From positions 1 through 39,481 of the forward strand of contig JAUVIR010000031.1 of assembly GCA_030592645.1 (NCBI GenBank): a stretch of 39,481 bases of DNA, written 5' to 3'. A model generated the notes under the pieces. It ran no database searches, was not told the origin of the DNA, and saw nothing but the letters and a program-made list of their open reading frames with translations. Positions 33,876 through 39,481 of this stretch are shown here, piece by piece; the stretch's first letter is position 1, and every line of letters starts with the position of its first letter. The stretch comes from Candidatus Fermentibacterota bacterium. Its GTDB lineage: Bacteria; Fermentibacterota; Fermentibacteria; Fermentibacterales; JCC-6. The position numbers and the translations under genes were made by a program.

Positions 33876-33899
33876 AGCGCCTGCCTAAATCCATGTCAA
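33871..33899 (-). promoter_or_regulatory. sigma70-type promoter of the winged-helix regulator
   Basis: On the minus strand TTGACA (33899-33894) is followed after exactly 17 nt by TATTCT (33876-33871). Transcription would begin near 33864, leaving about 17 nt of leader with no Shine-Dalgarno sequence before the ATG at 33847. The -10 box shares five bases with the inverted repeat. Confidence 0.65.
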
Positions 33900-33922
33900 G
33901 GAGTTCATTTCATCAACTCCTT
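33898..33922. repeat. 8-bp inverted repeat with 9-nt loop next to the regulator promoter
   Basis: AAGGAGTT (33898-33905) and AACTCCTT (33915-33922) are exact reverse complements. The left arm shares two bases with the -35 box. It could be a second operator or a weak hairpin; no T run follows on either strand, so a terminator is unlikely. Confidence 0.4.
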
Positions 33923-34167
33923 CTAGCTTAACCAGTGCTCATATTCTTATCCTTTTCTGGATTGATTAATGTGTACAGGCGTTATGCGTCTGAAGATATA
34001 AAATAGACATAATGATACTAAATTATGTATTCAACAACTCTTGTCTATCCACTGATTATGCGACTGTATCGTGATAAATGAAGAACATTGACAAATTGGT
34101 AATGATATACTAGTTTACGATTGTACCAAATCAGAATCGATACTCATTTAACTGCAGGGAGAGTGAA
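33923..34167. other. remaining intergenic DNA upstream of the ferredoxin gene
   Basis: AT-rich DNA between divergent genes. Apart from the ferredoxin promoter near 34088-34116 and the GGGAGAG ribosome binding site at its right end, I see no RNA gene, no further large repeat and no open frame of note. Confidence 0.5.
34088..34116 (+). promoter_or_regulatory. candidate promoter of the ferredoxin-like gene
   Basis: TTGACA at 34088-34093 is followed after 17 nt by a weak TAGTTT (34111-34116). An extended -10, TGATATACT (34103-34111), overlaps the same stretch and may be used instead. The leader would be about 45-60 nt. Confidence 0.4.
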
Positions 34168-34908
34168 ATGGGCAGGATCACAAGAAAGATAATCAGGATA
34201 GATGAGGAAAAATGTGACGGCTGCGGGATCTGCGCCGATGCATGTCACGAGGGAGCAATTCAGATAATCGACGGTAAGGCAAAGCTTGTTAAGGAATCTT
34301 ACTGTGATGGTCTCGGAGACTGCATCGGTCCATGTCCTCAGGATGCTATAACCATCGAAGAGCGGTACGCTGACGAGTACGATGAGGATGCAGTACAGAA
34401 ACACCTGGAAGAGCAGGACTCACCCTCCGAGCCTGCGAAACCCGTAGTATGCGCGTGCCCGGGGTCAGCGGTAAGAGAACTTTCGCATCCTGCTGAGCCC
34501 ATGGAGACAGCTTCATCTGAAAATGTGACCTCCAGCCTGTCGACATGGCCTGTACAGATCACGCTTGTTCCTCCCAACGCGCCATTCCTGAACGATTCTG
34601 ATCTTCTTATCGCAGCTGACTGCGTTCCCTTTGCATTTCCCGACTTCCACAACCGTTTCATTAAGGGAAGAGTTGCCCTTGTCGGGTGTCCCAAACTCGA
34701 TGATCCCGGATACTACGCAGATAAGTTCACAGAGATCTTCAAAGTGAACGAGATCAGGTCAATAACTGTCGTTTACATGGAAGTCCCCTGCTGCGGCGGT
34801 CTTGTCCAGCTGATTCACAAAGCGCTGATCCAGTCAGGTAAACAGATTCCCCTGACCTTCCTGAAGATCGGTATCAAAGGTGATATTCTGGACGAAATGA
34901 ACCTCTAG
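34168..34908 (+). CDS. 4Fe-4S ferredoxin-type protein with Cys-rich C-terminal domain
   Basis: A 246-residue cytoplasmic redox protein. The first cluster motif is complete (Cys16, 19, 22, 26 in CDGCGICADAC). The second (CDGLGDCIGPCP) has Cys46, 52 and 56 with Leu at the position of the missing Cys, so it may hold a three-iron cluster or be lost; this is how I remember the family. A linker with a CACPGS motif joins a C-terminal domain with ADCVPFAF, VGCPKLDD and MEVPCCGGL. The family is common in anaerobes; partner and reaction are unknown. GGGAGAG precedes the ATG. The gene is divergent from the winged-helix regulator, so that regulator may also act here, though its operator is over 200 nt away from this promoter. 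Confidence 0.86.
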   Translation: MGRITRKIIRIDEEKCDGCGICADACHEGAIQIIDGKAKLVKESYCDGLGDCIGPCPQDAITIEERYADEYDEDAVQKHLEEQDSPSEPAKPVVCACPGSAVRELSHPAEPMETASSENVTSSLSTWPVQITLVPPNAPFLNDSDLLIAADCVPFAFPDFHNRFIKGRVALVGCPKLDDPGYYADKFTEIFKVNEIRSITVVYMEVPCCGGLVQLIHKALIQSGKQIPLTFLKIGIKGDILDEMNL

Positions 34909-34977
34909 TAGATCTGTAAATGGATATATGATAAGAGTGTACGCAATATCATGGAACTATTTCCTAGTAAAATGGTA

Positions 34978-34983
34978 TATAAT
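34978..34983 (+). promoter_or_regulatory. candidate -10 box for the metal efflux operon
   Basis: TATAAT at 34978-34983 lies 51 nt before the GTG start of the outer-membrane channel gene. No good -35 box sits 16-18 nt upstream, so the promoter may need an activator, or use the overlapping extended form TGGTATATA (34973-34981). No clear metal-regulator inverted repeat is visible in the 126-nt gap. Confidence 0.35.
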
Positions 34984-35034
34984 TATCGGTCTCGTTCTGA
35001 AATGATGGAAAGGTAGAGTATTCAGGGAGGAACC

Positions 35035-36303
35035 GTGCGAACAACTGTCATGACGATCCTGCTTCTTTGGGCTGCTGCCGCAGCAGGCGCAGACAGTCTT
35101 GAAGCCAGCCCGGGTGTGTTGTGGGAATACGCTCTTGCCCATTCAGATATGATGCATTCGATGGATAGCCTCATCGTCAGTTCTGATATGATCCTGGATG
35201 CTTCCGGCCGCCTGCCCGATCCATCTGCAAGGTTTGGATGGTCACCTCTTCCGCTTGAGACGAGGAACGGACCTGCAGTTTTCTCGATCACATTCATGCA
35301 GAGAATTCCATGGCCCGGTTTTCTTTCAAAGGAGATATCTCTCGCCTCGACAGGTGTTGATCTGGCATCCGGGAATCGGGATCTGGCCGCACTGGAGCTT
35401 CGATCCTCAATTACTGAACTCTGGTCAGAGATGTACCTGGCGCGAAGTGGAATTGAATTTTCCGGAGGAGAATCTGCAAGGCTTCAGGTTCTTCTTGAAA
35501 CAGCATCTGCTAAATACGAAACAGGGGCCGTAAGCCTTTCAGACCTGCTTCGGCTGGAGAACAGGATAGCGCTACTGGAAGCGGATCAATACCGGATGGA
35601 ATTGAACCTGGAAGCGCTCAATGCCGAGATGAACAGTCTTCTAGGTCGGCCGATTGATGATGGTTTCCGCTGGGACGGACTCCCTCCCGGTGTTGAGAAT
35701 TTCAGGCAGCTCGGGTATTCCAGAATCGATGTAAGCGATTTCCCGCTTGCACGGAAAAGCATAATTGAAGTTGAGAGAGCCAGGTCCGCAGAAGAGCTCA
35801 GCGCAGAGCGCAGACGCCCTTCATTTGAGGTTGGAGCAACCTGGTCGATCATTGGCAATCCCTCAATTGAGATGGGGTCGGTCGAAGAGGGGGGCGATGG
35901 GCTGATGATCTTCGCGGGGCTAAGTCTTCCGCTTGGCTACAGCGGAAACAGCTACAGGTACAGAGCAGCTCGATCCTCTGCAGAGGCAGCATTTCTGATG
36001 CATTCGCAGAAACTTGCCGCCCTTACCTCCCGAAGAGCGAACCTGACGGCAGCAATTGAAGGACTGATGAATTTCCATTCTTCGTACGAGACGGATATCG
36101 TGCCTAACCTTGAAGTAATCCTTTCACTTACGGAAAGAGAATGGATGACAGGTACACGGAGTTTGATGGATGTGATCGAAGTGATAAGTGAACTCAGAGC
36201 AGCTCATCTTGAAATGGTGGGTGCCTACTCACAGATCGTTGTGTCAACAGCAAAACTGAAAGAATTGACTGGAAGCATAACAGAGAGAGGTGAATTTCTA
36301 TGA
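35035..36303 (+). CDS. TolC/CusC-type outer-membrane efflux protein
   Basis: A 422-residue outer-membrane channel for tripartite export. A signal peptide (to about residue 18, ending AAAAAGA) is followed by two homologous halves of long amphipathic helices. Features include LEASPGVLWEYAL, the short strand-turn region around GWSPLP, VSLSDLLRLENR in the first helical hairpin, the repeat start VGATWS and TGTRSLMDVIE in the second. There is no lipobox Cys, so it is not a lipoprotein like E. coli CusC. The start is GTG with GGGAGG at 35025-35030. It opens the metal-efflux operon, and its TGA overlaps the ATG of the next gene (ATGA). Confidence 0.85.
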   Translation: MRTTVMTILLLWAAAAAGADSLEASPGVLWEYALAHSDMMHSMDSLIVSSDMILDASGRLPDPSARFGWSPLPLETRNGPAVFSITFMQRIPWPGFLSKEISLASTGVDLASGNRDLAALELRSSITELWSEMYLARSGIEFSGGESARLQVLLETASAKYETGAVSLSDLLRLENRIALLEADQYRMELNLEALNAEMNSLLGRPIDDGFRWDGLPPGVENFRQLGYSRIDVSDFPLARKSIIEVERARSAEELSAERRRPSFEVGATWSIIGNPSIEMGSVEEGGDGLMIFAGLSLPLGYSGNSYRYRAARSSAEAAFLMHSQKLAALTSRRANLTAAIEGLMNFHSSYETDIVPNLEVILSLTEREWMTGTRSLMDVIEVISELRAAHLEMVGAYSQIVVSTAKLKELTGSITERGEFL

Positions 36304-36737
36304 AAAAGAAAGCAACAGGGTTCGGAACCGCTATCCTCATCGGGATTATCGCGGCGGTTTTCATCCGTGGTGTTGCAGGAAACGAAACATGCGGGGCAGA
36401 AGAAACTGATACCTCGCAGGCTGCAGGGGCTGTTATTACAGCGGAGAGTCCGGAAGAAGCAGATGAGAGTGGAGTGATAGACCTGAACAATACGTTCTGC
36501 CCTGTAATGGGCGGGGAAGTGATGGAAGGTCAGTATGTCGACTGGGAGGGATTCCGCGTGCATTTCTGTTGCGGCGGATGCGATGTTCTGTTCCTCGCTG
36601 AACCGGAGAAGTATCTGCCCGTTCTGGCAGAGGAGGCTGCTGTTGCCGAATTGCTTGATATTGAATGTGCCAGCTGTTACCCCGAATCCTGCAGCTGCGA
36701 ACAGCCGCAATCTTCTGGCTGCGGCTCCTGTCACTAA
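36300..36737 (+). CDS. membrane-anchored YHS/TRASH-type metal-binding protein with Cys-rich tail
   Basis: A 145-residue protein with one N-terminal membrane segment (about 8-26) and an exported domain. FCPVMGGEVMEG followed by a Tyr/Trp strand and VHFCCGGC is the YHS/TRASH heavy-metal pattern. The protein ends with a run of Cys in short spacing (ECASCYPESC, then CGSCH), which would add further thiol ligands. It probably captures a soft metal, such as copper, silver or mercury, in the periplasm and hands it to the adaptor. It is translated by overlap with the TolC-type gene and followed by the CusB-like gene after 28 nt, a position taken by CusF-type chaperones in Cus operons, though it is unrelated to CusF. 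Confidence 0.8.
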   Translation: MKKKATGFGTAILIGIIAAVFIRGVAGNETCGAEETDTSQAAGAVITAESPEEADESGVIDLNNTFCPVMGGEVMEGQYVDWEGFRVHFCCGGCDVLFLAEPEKYLPVLAEEAAVAELLDIECASCYPESCSCEQPQSSGCGSCH

Positions 36738-36765
36738 CCGCTAAGTAATAGAAGGCGGGTAAGAT

Positions 36766-38061
36766 GTGCTGAAGATCGATGGCAGCAGGAGGACGTTTGG
36801 GCTTCTGATCACAGGAGTGATCGTCGGGTTGATCTTCGGATTCGGACTGCCATGGGGCTGGCTGTTCCAGAGTTCTGCTGAGGGGCATGGTCCCAATGGA
36901 AGTTCAGACCTGTCCGAAAGCTGGGCATGCCCGATGTTATGCGTTGTTCTTGACCATCCCGGCACCTGTCCCGTCTGTGGTATGGAACTTGAAGCATTCA
37001 TCAGCACCGGAGATGAAGTTGTTCTGTCAAGACACGATCAGGCTATGCTCGATCTGACTGTAGAAGAAGCCGCGGTCCGGGACCTCAACACCAGATTCAC
37101 AGCTCCTGGACTCATAAAATTCGATGGTGCGGGGCTCTACTCCGTAACAGCCTGGACCGGAGGCAGGATAGAACACCTGTATGTGGACTACCAGGGAGAG
37201 CATCTTGCAAGTGGTGAAGCAATCGCAGGTATCTACTCTCCGGAACTCTACGCTGCCAAACAGGAGCTTCTGGTGCTTTCTCAGGCAGGAAGCACGCTCG
37301 AAGATTACGGTGCAACCCTTGCTGCTGAAAAACTTCGGCTTTTAGGAGCATCGGAATATGTGATCAACCAGATAATCGAGAGAGGCGACATCAGCACACT
37401 TTCTACTGTTATCTCACCTGTTTCAGGAACTGTTACCGCAATTCACGTTCGGGAGGGAGAGCATGTGTCCACAGGGCAGGTCCTTCTGGAGCTGGCGGAC
37501 ATTTCAACCGTCTGGCTTACGGTCTACCTGACAGAGGATCAGTCCGGTCTGGTCTATAAAGGTCAGGAAGTGGAATTCAGGATCGATGCCCTGCCTGACA
37601 AAGTATTTTCTGCTGTGATCGATGCAGTTGATCCTTTTCTGGATCAGCCGGGTGGCGCCTTTGAAGCAAGGATCATTCTCGAAAACTCCTCGGGGGAATT
37701 CCTTCGGGGGCAGTCTGCAGCCGCAGAATTCATCAACAGAGAAGAACCCGGCGCTGTTCTCTCTGTTCCCAGAGGAAGTGTCCTTTCGCTTGGCTCACGA
37801 TCAGTTGTCTATGTGATGACAGGACCAACCGTTTTTTCAACTGGCGACAACGGATCTCTCCGCACCGAGGAGGCACGGTTCGAACCCATGCTAGTCACAG
37901 TAGGCCCCCTTGCTGCAGACAGTACGGGGGAAGTCTTCTATCCCATCTATGCCGGTCTTTCTGAGGGAGACGTTGTCGCTTTGAAAGGTGCTTTTCTGAT
38001 CGATTCACAGGCTGAACTGCTCGGGCTCCCGTCTCTATTCAATGCGGAAACGGCAGAGTAG
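36766..38061 (+). CDS. CusB-like periplasmic adaptor of heavy-metal RND efflux
   Basis: A 431-residue membrane-fusion protein. A membrane segment (about 10-30) is followed by a heavy-metal-binding domain (WACPM, then HPGTCPVCGMEL; about 51-72), then the barrel-sandwich, hairpin and beta-barrel domains (TAWTGGRIEHL, AIYSPELYAAKQELL region, VREGEHVSTGQVLLELADISTVW, cut here to VREGEHVSTG). It links the pump to the outer-membrane channel and may pass metal to the pump. The start is GTG at 36766 with GAAGG upstream; an overlapping ATG at 36764 leads to an immediate stop. It ends nine bases before the pump gene. Metal specificity, likely Cu(I)/Ag(I), is inferred from the metal-binding domain. Confidence 0.9.
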   Translation: MLKIDGSRRTFGLLITGVIVGLIFGFGLPWGWLFQSSAEGHGPNGSSDLSESWACPMLCVVLDHPGTCPVCGMELEAFISTGDEVVLSRHDQAMLDLTVEEAAVRDLNTRFTAPGLIKFDGAGLYSVTAWTGGRIEHLYVDYQGEHLASGEAIAGIYSPELYAAKQELLVLSQAGSTLEDYGATLAAEKLRLLGASEYVINQIIERGDISTLSTVISPVSGTVTAIHVREGEHVSTGQVLLELADISTVWLTVYLTEDQSGLVYKGQEVEFRIDALPDKVFSAVIDAVDPFLDQPGGAFEARIILENSSGEFLRGQSAAAEFINREEPGAVLSVPRGSVLSLGSRSVVYVMTGPTVFSTGDNGSLRTEEARFEPMLVTVGPLAADSTGEVFYPIYAGLSEGDVVALKGAFLIDSQAELLGLPSLFNAETAE

Positions 38062-38070
38062 TGGAATGCG

Positions 38071-39481
38071 ATGATAAGAAAAATTGTCGAATTCTGCCTG
38101 AAGAATCCTCCCGCTGTTATCATGATCGCCGCATTGGCGGGCGGCACCGGCATCTGGGCACTGAAAACAACTCCAGTGGACGCCTTTCCGGACATATCAG
38201 AGAATCAGGTTATCGTTTCAACGCAATGGGCGGGGAGAAGCCCCGATGATGTTCAGGATCAGATAACCTACCCGCTCTCAGTCGAACTGCAGGGGATTCC
38301 CGGTGTAAAACAGGTAAGAGGCATGTCCGGTTTTGGGTTCAGCAGGATCTATATAGTTTTCGAAGACAATATAGATTTCTACTGGGCAAGAACCCGTGTT
38401 CTCGAGCGTCTGGGCGGTCTTGGAGATGTCCTCCCGTACGATGCCCTGCCCCAGCTGGGTCCGGATGCCACACCTCTAGGACAGATATACTGGTATACGG
38501 TTGAAGGTCCGCAGGATCTCGGGACGCTTCGGACATTGCAGGATTACACCATCAGATACGCGCTTCAGAGTATCCCCGGTGTTTCCGAAGTCTCAAGCAT
38601 CGGCGGCTTTGTAATGGAGTATCAGGTTGATGTCGACCCGAATCTGCTCTTCAACTACGGATTGGATATTCAGCAGGTGAACGAGGCGATCTCCAGCTCG
38701 AACATCGATGTAGGTGCCAGAACGGTCGAGGCATCAGGGATGGAGTATATCGTCAGAGGTACAGGATTCCTGGAGGGGATAGAGGACCTTGAGCAGGTTC
38801 TCGTCGCCAGTAGAGACGGGGTTCCTGTATTGCTTGGCGACATCTCCTCAATATCCACCGGCCCGGGGTTCCGGAGGGGAGCGCTTGCCGACCACAACGG
38901 TGAGATCGCGGGGGGGATTGTCGTCATGAGAAAGGATGCCAACCCTGTGCGCGTCATCGATGCGGTGGAGGCAAGACTGGCCGAAATCGCCCCGGCTCTT
39001 CCTGAAGGTGTAACCATTTCTCCCTATTACGATCGAAGAGAACTCGTCCTTGAGACAGTCGAAACTCTCTCGGGCGTGATCGCAATGGAAATGCTGATCA
39101 CACTGATAGTTATCCTGATCTTCCTGGTTCATCTGAGAAGTTCTATTATTGTGACCGCAACGCTGCCTTACGCTGTTCTGCTCTGTTTCGCGGCGATGAA
39201 GGTTCTTGGTATCTCGGCAAATATTATGAGTTTTGCGGGGATAGCGATAGCCATAGGTACATTGGTGGATATGGGAATAGTTGTCACGGAGAATATCCAC
39301 CTCTCTCTTGCGCGCGATAATTTTAAAAATACTCTTGTCAGCATACGTGACGCTGTTGCGGAGGTAGCTCCCGCGATACTGACATCGCTGGGGACCACCG
39401 TAATAAGTTTCGTGCCGGTTTTCTTCCTCTCAGGGCAAAGCGGCAGACTCTTCATCCCTCTTGCCTGGACCAAAACCCTTG
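38071..39481 (+). CDS. CusA/CzcA-type heavy-metal RND pump (partial)
   Basis: The first 470 codons of a proton-driven heavy-metal pump, cut by the window end; complete members are about 1030-1050 residues. It opens with MIRKIVEFCLKNPP and one membrane segment, then the periplasmic porter region with DAFPDISENQV, the PLSVELQGIPGV stretch and SSIGGF, and a DRRELVLETVETLSG helix into membrane segments. The fourth segment carries the family's conserved Asp in IAIGTLVDMGIVVTENI, which takes part in proton relay. The ATG at 38071 follows the adaptor stop by nine bases, with only a weak GTGGA ribosome binding site, so coupling to the upstream gene is likely. Confidence 0.92.
   Translation, partial: MIRKIVEFCLKNPPAVIMIAALAGGTGIWALKTTPVDAFPDISENQVIVSTQWAGRSPDDVQDQITYPLSVELQGIPGVKQVRGMSGFGFSRIYIVFEDNIDFYWARTRVLERLGGLGDVLPYDALPQLGPDATPLGQIYWYTVEGPQDLGTLRTLQDYTIRYALQSIPGVSEVSSIGGFVMEYQVDVDPNLLFNYGLDIQQVNEAISSSNIDVGARTVEASGMEYIVRGTGFLEGIEDLEQVLVASRDGVPVLLGDISSISTGPGFRRGALADHNGEIAGGIVVMRKDANPVRVIDAVEARLAEIAPALPEGVTISPYYDRRELVLETVETLSGVIAMEMLITLIVILIFLVHLRSSIIVTATLPYAVLLCFAAMKVLGISANIMSFAGIAIAIGTLVDMGIVVTENIHLSLARDNFKNTLVSIRDAVAEVAPAILTSLGTTVISFVPVFFLSGQSGRLFIPLAWTKTL

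Noticed and set aside
33848-34167. tRNA or small RNA gene in the AT-rich gap
   Set aside because: No cloverleaf, CCA end or stable terminator hairpin could be found; the structure seen is explained by promoters and operators.

Overview
The window looks like part of the chromosome of an uncultured, probably anaerobic, double-membraned bacterium of the FCB / Fermentibacteria-like type. Three things suggest this. Four secreted proteins carry closely similar C-terminal sorting tails (PNP...GR-hydrophobic...YF...basic end). There is a C25 gingipain-like peptidase and a TolC-type outer-membrane channel. Ferredoxin and nickel-pincer cofactor genes sit nearby. The lineage is inference from gene content; no rRNA or tRNA gene is visible.

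Region by region. (1) 1-1358: the possible tail of an upstream gene, then a lipoprotein beta-propeller behind a good sigma70-type promoter. (2) 9151-1366, minus strand: one compact run, larC - CxxS thioredoxin-like protein - larB - NAD-dependent sugar epimerase - homocysteine methyltransferase/MTHFR fusion - short B12-dependent methionine synthase. larE is divergent at 9276. LarB, LarC and LarE make the nickel-pincer nucleotide cofactor, but no larA client lies in the window. (3) 10017-13908: a small PH-domain membrane protein, then a cytoplasmic TPR-PAS-histidine kinase-receiver hybrid whose ATP-binding domain looks dead, closely followed by a metallo-beta-lactamase-fold enzyme. (4) 13959-16073: an exported prolyl oligopeptidase. 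(5) 16238-28781, minus strand: a secretome island with a transglutaminase-like protein, an anchor-J-like secreted protein, a TPR protein with a paired CxxC tail, an amidase, a propeller-like protein, a 1775-residue C25 peptidase with FG-GAP repeats, and a DUF937 protein. (6) 28942-30189: a Bcr/CflA-type MFS exporter whose promoter implies a leaderless mRNA. (7) 30178-33847, minus strand: a winged-helix regulator fused to an M29-aminopeptidase-like domain that has lost metal ligands, followed by a secreted Ycf48-like propeller. A perfect 30-bp inverted repeat covers the regulator's promoter and start codon. (8) 34168-39481: a ferredoxin-like protein, then a heavy-metal efflux operon of TolC-type channel, YHS/TRASH metal-binding protein, CusB-like adaptor and a CusA-like pump cut by the window end.

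The strongest candidate for something undescribed is the self-contained regulator at 32402-33899: DNA-binding domain, degenerate peptidase-fold sensor, and a matching operator at its own promoter. Next are the hybrid kinase with a lost nucleotide site, the lar operon with an embedded CxxS thioredoxin-like protein, and the Cys-to-His change in the zinc site of the MTHFR fusion. Start codons ATG, GTG and TTG are all used with strong GGAGG-like ribosome binding sites. Several promoters are TTGACA / TATNNT with 16-18 nt spacers, unlike the usual Bacteroidetes consensus.
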